Part shown: positions 16,674 through 26,312 of the stretch, in pieces
Numbering within the stretch: position 1 is the first letter of the stretch
Layout: each line of letters opens with the position of its first letter
Origin: Pseudomonas citri
GTDB taxonomy: Bacteria > Pseudomonadota > Gammaproteobacteria > Pseudomonadales > Pseudomonadaceae
Length of the DNA stretch: 64,000 nucleotides
Assembly (NCBI RefSeq): GCF_025336485.1
Contig: NZ_JAODAB010000014.1
Location: 93,110-157,109 of the forward strand
Reading direction: 5' to 3'
Made by a program: the position numbers and the translations under genes
The notes under the pieces: model-generated
Told to the model about the DNA's origin: nothing
The model's input: the letters and a program-made list of their open reading frames with translations, nothing else
Databases searched by the model: none

Positions 16674-18092
16674 TCAGACTTGCAGGTAATCCAGAATCCC
16701 CTCAGCCGCATTGCGGCCTTCGAAGATCGCCGTCACCACCAGGTCGGAACCACGGACCATGTCGCCGCCGGCGAAGATCTTCGGGTTGCTGGTCTGGTGC
16801 TTGTACTGGCCTTTTTCCGGAGCCACGACGCGGCCCTGGCTGTCGGTCTGGATGCTGAACTGCTCGAACCACGGTGCCGGGCTCGGGCGGAAACCGAAGG
16901 CGATGACCACGGCGTCGGCCGGGATGATCTCTTCGGAACCGGGAATCGGCTCGGGACTGCGGCGACCACGGGCGTCCGGCTCGCCGAGACGGGTCTCGAC
17001 CACCTTCACGCCTTCGACCTTGTCTTCACCGACAATGGCGATCGGCTGGCGGTTGTAGAGGAACTTCACGCCTTCTTCCTTGGCGTTCTTCACCTCTTTG
17101 CGCGAGCCCGGCATGTTGGCTTCGTCACGACGGTAGGCACAGGTCACCGACTTGGCGCCCTGGCGGATCGAGGTGCGGTTGCAGTCCATCGCCGTGTCGC
17201 CACCGCCGAGCACCACGACCTTCTTGCCTTTCATGTCGACGAAATCTTCCGGCGACTTTTCAAAGCCCAGGTTGCGGTTGACGTTGGCGATCAGGAAATC
17301 CAGGGCGTCGTAGACACCCGGCAAGTCCTCACCGGCAAAGCCGCCCTTCATGTAGGTGTAGGTGCCCATGCCCATGAATACCGCATCGTATTCTTCGAGC
17401 AGTTGCTCCATGGTCACGTCCTTGCCCACTTCGGTGTTCAGGCGGAACTCGATGCCCATGCCGGTGAAGACTTCGCGGCGATTGCTCAGCACGGTCTTTT
17501 CCAGCTTGAACTCCGGGATGCCGAAGGTCAGCAGGCCACCGATTTCCGGATTCTTGTCGAACACCACCGGGGTCACGCCACCGCGCACCAGCACGTCGGC
17601 GCAGCCCAGGCCCGCCGGGCCGGCACCGATGATCGCCACGCGCTTGCCGGTCGGCTTGACCTTGGACATGTCCGGGCGCCAGCCCATGGCGAACGCGGTG
17701 TCGGTGATGTACTTCTCCACCGAACCGATGGTCACCGCGCCAAAACCGTCGTTCAAGGTGCAGGCGCCCTCGCACAGGCGATCCTGCGGGCACACCCGGC
17801 CGCAGACTTCCGGCAGGGTGTTGGTCTGGTGGGACAGCTCGGCGGCCTGGAGGATGTTGCCCTCGGCCACCAGCTTCAACCAGTTGGGAATGAAGTTGTG
17901 CACCGGGCACTTCCATTCGCAATACGGGTTACCACAACCCAGGCAGCGGTGGGCCTGGTCGGCCGACTGCTGGGGTTTGAAAGGCTCGTAGATCTCCACG
18001 AACTCTTTCTTGCGTTGACGCAACAGTTTCTTCTTCGGATCCTTGCGCCCGACATCGATGAACTGGAAGTCGTTATTCAGACGTTCAGCCAT
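16674..18092 (-). CDS. gltD: Glutamate synthase (NADPH) small subunit
   Basis: A 472-residue flavoprotein that passes electrons from NADPH through FAD and Fe-S clusters to the large subunit. Cysteines in CLGCGNPYCEWKCPVH and CGRVCPQDRLCEGAC near the N-terminus bind [4Fe-4S] clusters. FAD binding is marked by IIGAGPAGLGCADVL (about 150) and NADPH binding by VVVLGGGDTAMDC (about 290). Length is normal. It follows gltB by 33 bp in the same operon and acts in ammonia assimilation. Confidence 0.98.
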   Translation of the reverse strand: MAERLNNDFQFIDVGRKDPKKKLLRQRKKEFVEIYEPFKPQQSADQAHRCLGCGNPYCEWKCPVHNFIPNWLKLVAEGNILQAAELSHQTNTLPEVCGRVCPQDRLCEGACTLNDGFGAVTIGSVEKYITDTAFAMGWRPDMSKVKPTGKRVAIIGAGPAGLGCADVLVRGGVTPVVFDKNPEIGGLLTFGIPEFKLEKTVLSNRREVFTGMGIEFRLNTEVGKDVTMEQLLEEYDAVFMGMGTYTYMKGGFAGEDLPGVYDALDFLIANVNRNLGFEKSPEDFVDMKGKKVVVLGGGDTAMDCNRTSIRQGAKSVTCAYRRDEANMPGSRKEVKNAKEEGVKFLYNRQPIAIVGEDKVEGVKVVETRLGEPDARGRRSPEPIPGSEEIIPADAVVIAFGFRPSPAPWFEQFSIQTDSQGRVVAPEKGQYKHQTSNPKIFAGGDMVRGSDLVVTAIFEGRNAAEGILDYLQV

Positions 18093-18125
18093 TGTTAAAA
18101 CCTCATCAAACTCTTCAGGCGCATA

Positions 18126-21100
18126 TCACTGCGGGTTGGCACGGGTGCTGGAAAGCAACGATTTCAGGTTGGCCGCCTTGGGCTTGACCAGCCAGAAACG
18201 CCGCACGTAGTCATCGAGGTTTTCGGCGAGTTCACGACCCCACTCGCTGTCGGTTTCCTCGACATACTCATCCAGTACGCGTTGCAGGTGGCTGCGGTAG
18301 GCTTCCATCGCCTCGCCGCTGATCCGCTGGATTTCCACCAGTTCGTGGTTGACCCGGTCAACGAAGGTGTTGTCCTGGTCGAGCACGTAGGCGAAACCGC
18401 CGGTCATGCCAGAGCCGAAGTTGTAACCGGTCTTGCCCAGAACACAGACGAAACCACCGGTCATGTACTCGCAGCAGTGATCGCCGGTGCCTTCCACCAC
18501 GGTGTGGGCGCCGGAGTTACGCACGGCAAAACGCTCGCCCGCGGTGCCGGCGGCGAACAGCTTGCCGCCCGTGGCGCCATACAGGCAGGTGTTGCCAATG
18601 ATGGCACTGTCCTGGGTCTTGTAGGCGCTGCCCTTGGGCGGCACGATGACCAGCTTGCCGCCGGTCATGCCCTTGCCCACGTAGTCGTTGGCATCGCCTT
18701 CCAGGTACAAGTTCAGGCCACCGGCGTTCCAGACACCGAAGCTCTGGCCGGCAGTGCCCTTGAAGCGGAAGGTGATCGGCGCATGGGCCATGCCCTGGTT
18801 ACCGTGCTTGCGCGCGATTTCGCCGGAGATCCGTGCGCCGATGGAGCGGTCACAGTTGCAGATGTCCAGGTTGAACTCGGCACCGCTCAGGTCGTTGATC
18901 GCCGTAGCGGCCATGTCGACCATCTTCTCGGCCAGCTCACCCTTGTCGAACGGCGGGTTGCGATCGACCTCGCAGAACTGCGGCTTGTCCGCCGGAACCA
19001 GGTCGCTGCCCAGCAACGGGGTCAGGTCCAGGTGATGCTGCTTGGCGGTCTGGCCCTCGATCACTTCCAGCAGATCGGTACGGCCGATCAGTTCGCCAAG
19101 CGAGCGCACGCCCAGCTTCGCCAGCCACTCACGGGTCTCCTCGGCCACGTAGGTGAAGAAATTCACCACCATGTCGACGGTACCGATGTAGTGATCCTTG
19201 CGCAGCTTCTCGTTCTGGGTCGCCACGCCAGTGGCGCAGTTGTTCAGGTGGCAGATACGCAGGTATTTGCAGCCCAGGGCGATCATCGGCGCGGTGCCGA
19301 AGCCGAAGCTCTCGGCGCCGAGGATGGCGGCCTTGATCACGTCGAGGCCGGTTTTCAAGCCACCGTCGGTCTGCACCCGGACCTTGCCGCGCAAGTCGTT
19401 GCCGCGCAGGGTCTGGTGGGTTTCGGCCAGGCCGAGTTCCCACGGCGCGCCCGCGTATTTGATCGAGGTCAGCGGCGAAGCACCGGTGCCACCGTCGTAG
19501 CCGGAGATGGTGATCAGGTCGGCATAGGCCTTGGCCACGCCAGCGGCAATGGTACCGACGCCGGCTTCCGCCACCAGTTTCACCGAGACCAGCGCCTGCG
19601 GGTTGACCTGCTTGAGGTCGAAAATCAGCTGCGACAGGTCTTCGATCGAGTAGATGTCGTGGTGCGGCGGTGGCGAGATCAGGGTCACGCCCGGTACCGC
19701 GTAGCGCAGCTTGGCGATCAGACCGTTGACCTTGCCACCCGGCAACTGGCCGCCTTCGCCAGGCTTGGCGCCTTGGGCCACCTTGATCTGCAGGACCTCG
19801 GCGTTCACCAGATATTCAGGCGTCACGCCGAAACGGCCGGTGGCCACTTGCTTGATTTTCGAGCTCTTGATGGTGCCGTAGCGTGCCGGGTCTTCGCCGC
19901 CTTCACCGGAGTTGGAACGCGCACCGAGGCGGTTCATGGCTTCGGCCAGGGCTTCGTGGGCCTCCGGGGACAAGGCGCCCAGGGAAATACCGGCGGAGTC
20001 GAAGCGCTTGAGCACCGACTCCAGCGGTTCCACTTCACTGATGTCCAGCGGCGTGTCGAGAGTCTTGACCTTGAGCAGGTCGCGGATCATCGACACCGGA
20101 CGGTTGTCCACCAGCGCGGTGTATTCCTTGAACTTGCTGTAGTCGCCCTGCTGCACGGCCGCTTGCAAGGTGTTGACCACGTCCGGGTTGTAGGCGTGGT
20201 ATTCGCCGCCATGGACGAACTTCAGCAGGCCGCCCTGCTGGATCGGCTTGCGCGGGCTCCAGGCTTCGGCCGCCAGGGCCTTCTGTTCGGCTTCGATGTC
20301 GACGAAACGCGCGCCCTTGATGCGGCTCGGCACACCACGGAAACTCAGATCGCAGACTTCTTCGGACAGGCCGATGGCCTCGAACAGTTGCGCACCGCGA
20401 TACGAGGCGATGGTTGAGATACCCATCTTCGACAGGATCTTGAGCAGGCCCTTGGTGATGCCCCTGCGATAGTTCTTGAACACCTCGTAGAGGTCGCCCA
20501 ACACTTCACCGGTACGAATCAGGTCGCCCAGCACCTCGTAGGCCAGGAACGGATAGACCGCCGAGGCACCGAAACCGATCAGCACCGCAAAATGATGCGG
20601 ATCGCGGGCAGTGGCGGTTTCCACCAGGATGTTGGAGTCGCAGCGCAGGCCTTTCTCGGTCAGGCGGTGATGCACCGCACCGGTGGCCAGCGAGGCGTGG
20701 ATCGGCAGCTTGCCCGGGGCAATATGACGGTCGCTGAGCACGATCTGGGTGCGACCGGCACGCGCGGCTTCTTCAGCCTGGTCGGCCACATTGCGGATCG
20801 CCGCTTCGAGGCCGACGCTCTCGTCGTAGTTCAGGTCGATGACCTGGCGGGAGAAGCCCGGACGATCGAGGTTGGTCAGCGAGCGCCACTTGGCCGGGGA
20901 AATGACCGGCGAGCTGAGGATCACCCGCGAGGCGTGTTCCGGCGACTCCTGGAAAATGTTGCGCTCGGCACCCAGGCAGATTTCCAGGGACATCACGATC
21001 GCTTCGCGCAGCGGGTCGATCGGCGGGTTGGTCACCTGGGCGAACTGCTGGCGGAAATAGTCGTATGGCGTGCGCACGCGCTGCGACAGCACGGCCATCG

Positions 21101-22574
21101 GCGTGTCGTCGCCCATGGAGCCGACCGCTTCGTAGCCCTGCTCGCCCAGCGGGCGCAGCACCTGGTCACGCTCTTCGAACGTCACCTGGTACATCTTCAT
21201 GTATTGCTTGAGCTGGTCGACGTCGTAGAAAGCCGAACCATGGTCGTTGTCTTCCATGGTCGCCTGGATGCGCAGGGCGTTCTTGCGCAGCCATTGCTTG
21301 TACGGATGACGGGACTTGAGCCGGTTGTCGATGGCGTCGGTGTCGAGGATCTGGCCGGTCTCGGTGTCCACGGCGAAGATCTGGCCCGGGCCGACACGGC
21401 CCTTGGCGATGACGTCCTCGGGCTGGTAATTCCAGACGCCGATTTCCGAAGCCAGGGTGATGAACCCGTTCTTGGTGGTGACCCAACGCGCCGGACGCAG
21501 GCCGTTACGGTCGAGCAGGCACACGGCATAGCGACCGTCGGTCATGACGATACCGGCCGGGCCGTCCCACGGCTCCATGTGCATGGAGTTGTATTCGTAG
21601 AAGGCCCGCAGGTCCGGGTCCATGGTCTCGACGTTCTGCCACGCCGGTGGAACCAGCATCCGCACGCCACGGAACAGGTCGATGCCGCCGGTCACCATCA
21701 GCTCGAGCATGTTGTCCATGCTCGAGGAGTCCGAGCCCACGCGGTTGACCAGCGGCCCGAGCTCTTCGAGGTCCGGCATCAGGTCGTTGGCGAACTTGGT
21801 GCGACGGGCCAGGGCCCAGTTGCGGTTGCCCGTGATGGTGTTGATCTCGCCGTTGTGGGCCAGGAAGCGGAACGGCTGGGCCAACGGCCACTTGGGCAGG
21901 GTGTTGGTCGAGAAACGCTGGTGGAACACGCAGACGGCGGTTTTCAGGCGTTCATCGTTCAGGTCCGGATAGAAGGCGGTGAGGTCCGCCGGCATCATCA
22001 GGCCTTTATAAATGATGGTCTTGTTGGAAAAGCTGCAGATGTAGTGGTCGGTGTCGGCGGCGTTGGCCACGGACGAGCGACGACGGGAGCTGAACAGCTT
22101 GATCGCCATTTCCTGGTCGCTCAGGCCTTCGCCACCGATGAACACCTGCTCGATCAGCGGCAGGCGCGCCAGGGCCAGGCTACCGAGGACACTGGTGTCG
22201 ATCGGCACTTTGCGCCAGCCCACCAGTTGCAGGCCGGCGGCAAGGATCTCGCGGTTCATGTTCTCGCGAGCGGCTTGGGCCTTCACCGGGTCCTGGTTGA
22301 AGAACACCATGCCCACGGCGTACTGCTTGGGCAGGGTCACACCAAACGTTTCCTGGGCAATGGCTCGCAGGAACTCGTCAGGCTTTTGAATCAGCAAGCC
22401 ACAACCGTCACCGGTCTTGCCGTCGGCGTTGATCCCACCGCGGTGGGTCATGCAGGTCAGGGCCTCGATGGCCGTTTGCAAAAGGGTGTGACTGGGCTCG
22501 CCCTGCATATGGGCAATCAGGCCGAAACCGCAGTTATCCTTGAATTCATCGGGTTGGTACAGACCTGCTTTCAT
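18126..22574 (-). CDS. gltB: Glutamate synthase (NADPH) large subunit
   Basis: A 1482-residue amidotransferase that makes two glutamates from glutamine and 2-oxoglutarate. A short propeptide precedes the nucleophile Cys15 (NCGFGLIAH), which becomes N-terminal after processing of the class II glutaminase domain. The FMN-binding synthase domain (about 800-1200, GAKPGEGGQLPGGKV and SGYDGGTGASPLTSIKYAG) carries the Fe-S cysteines (CRI/LRICHLNNCATGVATQ region). A C-terminal GXGXG beta-helix follows. ATG 22574 is preferred over GTG 22580 for spacing to GGTGAG and family length. Confidence 0.98.
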   Translation of the reverse strand: MKAGLYQPDEFKDNCGFGLIAHMQGEPSHTLLQTAIEALTCMTHRGGINADGKTGDGCGLLIQKPDEFLRAIAQETFGVTLPKQYAVGMVFFNQDPVKAQAARENMNREILAAGLQLVGWRKVPIDTSVLGSLALARLPLIEQVFIGGEGLSDQEMAIKLFSSRRRSSVANAADTDHYICSFSNKTIIYKGLMMPADLTAFYPDLNDERLKTAVCVFHQRFSTNTLPKWPLAQPFRFLAHNGEINTITGNRNWALARRTKFANDLMPDLEELGPLVNRVGSDSSSMDNMLELMVTGGIDLFRGVRMLVPPAWQNVETMDPDLRAFYEYNSMHMEPWDGPAGIVMTDGRYAVCLLDRNGLRPARWVTTKNGFITLASEIGVWNYQPEDVIAKGRVGPGQIFAVDTETGQILDTDAIDNRLKSRHPYKQWLRKNALRIQATMEDNDHGSAFYDVDQLKQYMKMYQVTFEERDQVLRPLGEQGYEAVGSMGDDTPMAVLSQRVRTPYDYFRQQFAQVTNPPIDPLREAIVMSLEICLGAERNIFQESPEHASRVILSSPVISPAKWRSLTNLDRPGFSRQVIDLNYDESVGLEAAIRNVADQAEEAARAGRTQIVLSDRHIAPGKLPIHASLATGAVHHRLTEKGLRCDSNILVETATARDPHHFAVLIGFGASAVYPFLAYEVLGDLIRTGEVLGDLYEVFKNYRRGITKGLLKILSKMGISTIASYRGAQLFEAIGLSEEVCDLSFRGVPSRIKGARFVDIEAEQKALAAEAWSPRKPIQQGGLLKFVHGGEYHAYNPDVVNTLQAAVQQGDYSKFKEYTALVDNRPVSMIRDLLKVKTLDTPLDISEVEPLESVLKRFDSAGISLGALSPEAHEALAEAMNRLGARSNSGEGGEDPARYGTIKSSKIKQVATGRFGVTPEYLVNAEVLQIKVAQGAKPGEGGQLPGGKVNGLIAKLRYAVPGVTLISPPPHHDIYSIEDLSQLIFDLKQVNPQALVSVKLVAEAGVGTIAAGVAKAYADLITISGYDGGTGASPLTSIKYAGAPWELGLAETHQTLRGNDLRGKVRVQTDGGLKTGLDVIKAAILGAESFGFGTAPMIALGCKYLRICHLNNCATGVATQNEKLRKDHYIGTVDMVVNFFTYVAEETREWLAKLGVRSLGELIGRTDLLEVIEGQTAKQHHLDLTPLLGSDLVPADKPQFCEVDRNPPFDKGELAEKMVDMAATAINDLSGAEFNLDICNCDRSIGARISGEIARKHGNQGMAHAPITFRFKGTAGQSFGVWNAGGLNLYLEGDANDYVGKGMTGGKLVIVPPKGSAYKTQDSAIIGNTCLYGATGGKLFAAGTAGERFAVRNSGAHTVVEGTGDHCCEYMTGGFVCVLGKTGYNFGSGMTGGFAYVLDQDNTFVDRVNHELVEIQRISGEAMEAYRSHLQRVLDEYVEETDSEWGRELAENLDDYVRRFWLVKPKAANLKSLLSSTRANPQ

Positions 22575-22711
22575 AGACACTTTCTCACCAGGCTGCCTCT
22601 TATCGAGGCAAATTTCTTTTCAATTCAACCCATTGCATACCGCACTGAACGGCCGCCAGCTTTGCGGGGGCAAAAGGGAGGTCATTGTACACACCGACAC
22701 AAAGCCCCACA

Positions 22712-22737
22712 AATTTGACGACGAACCGTCGCAAATT
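22712..22737. promoter_or_regulatory. Inverted repeat in the gltB leader
   Basis: AATTTGACGACG and CGTCGCAAATT pair with one bulged base across a 3-base loop. It lies downstream of the predicted gltB transcription start and could be an operator or mRNA hairpin. Function is inferred from position only. Confidence 0.45.
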
Positions 22738-22755
22738 CATGTCGCGTTTATGAAA

Positions 22756-22784
22756 GGTTTAAAGCTATATGCTGTGCTAGTCAA
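22756..22784 (-). promoter_or_regulatory. Candidate sigma-70 promoter of gltBD
   Basis: On the minus strand TTGACT (22779-22784) is followed after 17 bp by TAAACC (22756-22761). The -35 is good and the -10 weak, implying a leader of about 175 nt. The rest of the 22575-22924 gap shows no gene. Confidence 0.4.
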
Positions 22785-22897
22785 AACTTTTTTGGGTTCG
22801 ACCGCCACGACTCAAACGCTACTGTGACGCAGACACCACAAGGCGCGCGGCCTGAAAGGTCGCCCGTCCTTGCGGAAATGTTGAGGTTGCCGGGAGA

Positions 22898-22918
22898 GGC
22901 GGCCTGGGTAAGGCCGCC
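22898..22918 (-). terminator. 3' hairpin after the AAA/SPOR gene
   Basis: GGCGGCCT and AGGCCGCC form an 8-bp GC stem 7 bp after the stop codon. There is no U-run, so it may be a 3' processing or stabilising hairpin rather than an intrinsic terminator. Confidence 0.45.
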
Positions 22919-22924
22919 GAATCT

Positions 22925-24529
22925 TCAGCGGGTTGCTGCCAGTTCCTGTTGGACGCTGGCAACAGTACGAGGCCAAGGTTTACCAGCCTGAACCTTCGCT
23001 GGCAAGGCCTTGATGGCGGAAACAGCTGCATCACGGCTGGCAAAGCTGCCGTAGGTGATGACATAGAGTGGCTTGCCGTTGAGCACTTTCTTGAAGTAAC
23101 GGTACTCGCCGCCCTGTTCCTTGACGAAGTTCTGCGCGGCGGTCTCGGAACTGGTGCCCAGGATCTGTACCACGTAGTTGCCCGGCGCCTGGCCGGCGTA
23201 CCAGTTGCCACCTGCGGTCTTGGCCGGCGCAGCCGGTTTCGCCGCCGGGGCCGGTGCGGGCTTGGCCACGGGGGCAGGCGCCGGGGCTGGCTTGGCGGTC
23301 GCGAGCTGGGTGGGCGCCGGAGTCGGCTTGGCGGTCGTCGTCGGAGCCGGCTTGGCGGTCGGAACAGGCACGGGCGTCGGAGCCGGGCCGGCCGGCACGC
23401 CGGCAGGCGGTGCCGTGGTGGTCACGGTCGGCGGAGTGTCGCTGCTGTCATCGATCGGCGGGGCGGTTCCGTCGTCGCCTTCGGTGATTCCACCGGCGGC
23501 TTCAGCCAGTGGTCCGCGCATGACCGGCTGAGACTGGCCGACCAACGGCAGCGGCATCGGCTGGGTGTTGCCGGCAAATTCCACCGCCGGCGCACCGCCG
23601 TTGGGTTGCGGCGTGCCCTGACCGAGGGGCAGCTGGGCCTGTTCGTTGGCAGGTGTACCTGTGGCAGGCGTCTTGTTGCGACCCGGCATCAGCCAGGCGG
23701 CGGCAACCGCGACCACGACCACGGCGGATATCGCCAATACGTGTTTCTTCGGCATGTTGAACCCCATACTTGGACGCTTCACCGCTGAGCGGCTGGCAAT
23801 CATGACTTCGATCAGGGCATCGCGGGCGACCTGGTTGATGTTGCCAGGCCAGCCACCTGCGCCTTCGTGAATCTCAGAGATCTGATCTGCGGTGAAAAGT
23901 TCGATACCCCGGCCAGCGCCTTCCAGGCGCTGGGCCAGGTACTCCCGGGTTTCTTCCTCGGTGTAGGGCGCCAGCTCGATGACGTGGAAACGCTCTTCCT
24001 CGAGCTCCAACTGGTCCAGGTCGGCGATCAGCGACGACTCGCCGAACAGGAACACATGGGGGCGACCTTCCGGCGCTCCGGCTCCCAAAGCGAGCAAGGC
24101 CTCGAGCGCCGACTCATCGAGCTGCTCGGCATCGTCCACCAGCAGGTAGACTTCCTGGCCCGTCAGCGCCAGTTGCACGATCTGATCGAGAATCGCCCCG
24201 ACTTCAGCCTGGGCAACGTTCAGCGCCTGGGCGACCTGACGCAGTATGCCGGCTGAATCACCGGCACCACGGGCCGATACCACCACGCTCTGCACTGACT
24301 GTTTGTTGGTGCTGGCCACCAGGGCCTGGCGCAACAGGGTCTTGCCGCTGCCCTGGGGACCGGTGACCACCAGCAGCAACTGGCTATAGCGGGCCAGGTG
24401 GTGCAACTGGCCCAGCACGGGCTTGCGCTGGGCGGGGAAGAACTTGAAGCCGGGGACCCGTGGAGCGAAAGGGTCATGACTCAACTGGAAATGGCCGAGG
24501 AAAGCCTCGTCGGCATGCAAACTAGTCAT
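22925..24529 (-). CDS. DamX-like protein: AAA+ ATPase fused to SPOR domain
   Basis: A 534-residue inner-membrane protein. Residues 1-250 are an ExeA/GspA-type AAA ATPase with intact Walker A GPQGSGKT (57-64) and Walker B VYLLVDD (127-133). A membrane helix spans 264-281. A long periplasmic Pro/Ala/Thr-rich linker follows, and a SPOR domain at about 450-525 binds denuded peptidoglycan glycans at division sites. The place next to aroB matches damX in enterics, where the ATPase part is degenerate. A role in cell division or envelope growth is inferred. It lies 10 bp after aroB and is probably cotranscribed with it. Confidence 0.93.
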   Translation of the reverse strand: MTSLHADEAFLGHFQLSHDPFAPRVPGFKFFPAQRKPVLGQLHHLARYSQLLLVVTGPQGSGKTLLRQALVASTNKQSVQSVVVSARGAGDSAGILRQVAQALNVAQAEVGAILDQIVQLALTGQEVYLLVDDAEQLDESALEALLALGAGAPEGRPHVFLFGESSLIADLDQLELEEERFHVIELAPYTEEETREYLAQRLEGAGRGIELFTADQISEIHEGAGGWPGNINQVARDALIEVMIASRSAVKRPSMGFNMPKKHVLAISAVVVVAVAAAWLMPGRNKTPATGTPANEQAQLPLGQGTPQPNGGAPAVEFAGNTQPMPLPLVGQSQPVMRGPLAEAAGGITEGDDGTAPPIDDSSDTPPTVTTTAPPAGVPAGPAPTPVPVPTAKPAPTTTAKPTPAPTQLATAKPAPAPAPVAKPAPAPAAKPAAPAKTAGGNWYAGQAPGNYVVQILGTSSETAAQNFVKEQGGEYRYFKKVLNGKPLYVITYGSFASRDAAVSAIKALPAKVQAGKPWPRTVASVQQELAATR

Positions 24530-24539
24530 CGGAATCTTA

Positions 24540-25640
24540 TTAACCTTTAAGCTGAGCCAGGGCGTGGTAGTCCGCGCCCAGCGTGGCCTGTAGAACCTCT
24601 TTCGGATAATCGTCGGTCACCACCGCTTCGCCCATGTGGCGCAGCAGCACCAGGCGCAGGCGACCGTCGATCACTTTCTTGTCGATTGCCATGTGTTCGA
24701 GAAAATCCGCCTCGCTCATTTCCACTGGCGGAATCACCGGCAGCCCGGCGCGCTGGAACAGACGAATTCCGCGATCGCGCTCCTGCTCGCTGATCCAACC
24801 CAGGCGCGCGGACATCTCCAAGGCCATGACCGTGCCAGCTGCCACGGCTTCGCCGTGCAGCCAGACACCGTAGCCCATGTGGGTTTCGATGGCGTGGCCG
24901 AAGGTATGGCCCAGGTTGAGCGTGGCGCGCACACCCGATTCACGCTCGTCGGCACCGACCACGGCGGCCTTGGCGGCGCAGGAGCGCTCGATGGCGTAGG
25001 TCAGCGCCACCGGATCCAGCGCGCGCAGGCGGTCGACGTTCTCTTCGAGCCACCCCAGGAACGGCTCGTCGCAGATCAACCCGTACTTGATGACTTCCGC
25101 CAGCCCCGCCGACAGCTCCCGCGCCGGCAACGTCTTGAGGGTCGCGGTGTCGATCAGCACCACGTTGGGCTGGTAGAAGGCGCCGACCATGTTCTTGCCC
25201 AGCGGGTGGTTGATCCCGGTCTTGCCGCCCACCGACGAGTCGACCTGCGACAGCAGCGTGGTAGGGATCTGGATGAAATCGACGCCGCGCTGGTAACAGG
25301 CGGCCGCAAAGCCGGCCATGTCGCCAATCACGCCGCCGCCCAGGGCGATCACCGTCGTGCGGCGGTCGTGCCGCGCCGTCAGCAGGCCATCGAAGATGAG
25401 CTGCAAGGTTTCCCAGGTCTTGAAGGCTTCGCCGTCGGGCAGCACCACGGAAATGACCGAGAAGGCCGACAGGCTGCGGGTCAGGCGTTCCAGATACAGA
25501 GGCGCGACGGTTTCATTGGAGATGATCGCCACTTGCCGCCCGGCAATATGCGGCGCCAGCAGTTCGGGCTGGTCCAACAAGCCTTCGCCAATGTGAATCG
25601 GGTAGCTGCGCTCGCCCAGGTCGACCTTAAGTGTCTGCAT
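24540..25640 (-). CDS. aroB: 3-dehydroquinate synthase
   Basis: A 366-residue enzyme of the shikimate pathway that cyclises DAHP to 3-dehydroquinate using NAD+ and a divalent metal. The NAD-binding loop GGGVIGDMAGFAA lies near 100. The metal ligands include Glu in the AEVIKYG segment (about 180) and His in GHTFGHAIE and LHGEAVAAG (about 245 and 260). The start is set at ATG 25640 (MQTLKVDLGERSYPI), the family N-terminus; the frame is open 14 codons further. It follows aroK after a roughly 150-bp gap. Confidence 0.97.
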   Translation of the reverse strand: MQTLKVDLGERSYPIHIGEGLLDQPELLAPHIAGRQVAIISNETVAPLYLERLTRSLSAFSVISVVLPDGEAFKTWETLQLIFDGLLTARHDRRTTVIALGGGVIGDMAGFAAACYQRGVDFIQIPTTLLSQVDSSVGGKTGINHPLGKNMVGAFYQPNVVLIDTATLKTLPARELSAGLAEVIKYGLICDEPFLGWLEENVDRLRALDPVALTYAIERSCAAKAAVVGADERESGVRATLNLGHTFGHAIETHMGYGVWLHGEAVAAGTVMALEMSARLGWISEQERDRGIRLFQRAGLPVIPPVEMSEADFLEHMAIDKKVIDGRLRLVLLRHMGEAVVTDDYPKEVLQATLGADYHALAQLKG

Positions 25641-25789
25641 GTGTCCCCACAGTGAAGATGGAATCAGGCGTCCTGCCTGCAATTAACGAAAGTCCACGGT
25701 GCCAGCCCCTGACGCCACTCAATGGCCATTCGCCACGACCCAGGCGGGCCATGACGGGACGTCGAGGATAGCGCATTTCGCCAGGCGTA

Positions 25790-26308
25790 TTAACGGGGAG
25801 GCAATTGCTGCAACCGTTCGAGAATATCCAGCACAACCATCCGCGGCGGCCGCTCGTCGGTTTCCACCACCAGGTCGGCAATCTCCCGGTACAGCGGATC
25901 ACGCAGCGCCAGCAGGTCCCGCAGGGTCTTGGCCGGATCGGCGGTACGCAGCAGCGGTCGGTTGCGATCGCGTGCGGTGCGGCCGACCTGTTGCTCGACG
26001 GACGCATGCAGATAGACCACTCGTCCGCCGGCATGCAGCGCCTGACGGTTGGCTTCGCGCATCACCGCGCCGCCCCCCGTGGCCAGCACCACGCCGTCGA
26101 ACGCGCAGAGCTCGGCGATCATCGCCTGCTCCCGGTCCCGAAAGCCCGGCTCGCCTTCCTTGTCGAAAATCCATGGGATATTGGCACCCGTGCGCAATTC
26201 AATTTCCTTGTCGGAATCTTTGAATGGCAGGCGCAGCTCTTTGGCCAGCAAACGGCCGATGGTGCTTTTTCCAGCGCCCATCGGCCCAACAAGAATCAAA
26301 TTTCGCAC
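25790..26308 (-). CDS. aroK: Shikimate kinase
   Basis: A 172-residue kinase that phosphorylates shikimate at O3 with ATP. The P-loop GPMGAGKST is at 8-16. The shikimate-binding DSDKEIE follows at about 33-39, and the GGGAVMR motif at about 80. Length is normal for AroK. It begins 4 bp after the pilQ stop, so it probably shares the pilMNOPQ transcript, the usual pseudomonad linkage. Confidence 0.97.
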   Translation of the reverse strand: MRNLILVGPMGAGKSTIGRLLAKELRLPFKDSDKEIELRTGANIPWIFDKEGEPGFRDREQAMIAELCAFDGVVLATGGGAVMREANRQALHAGGRVVYLHASVEQQVGRTARDRNRPLLRTADPAKTLRDLLALRDPLYREIADLVVETDERPPRMVVLDILERLQQLPPR

Positions 26309-26312
26309 AGAA

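Noticed and set aside
18282..20417. A 711-codon open frame antisense to gltB
   Set aside because: Composition shadow of a GC-rich gene. The encoded string is rich in His/Arg/Gln/Gly with no domain, and gltB opposite is certain. The same applies to long antisense frames at 20592-22718, 31639-33636, 37526-39553 and 58424-60676.
24641..25655. Long open frame opposite aroB
   Set aside because: Antisense shadow with no domain, start signal or codon pattern.
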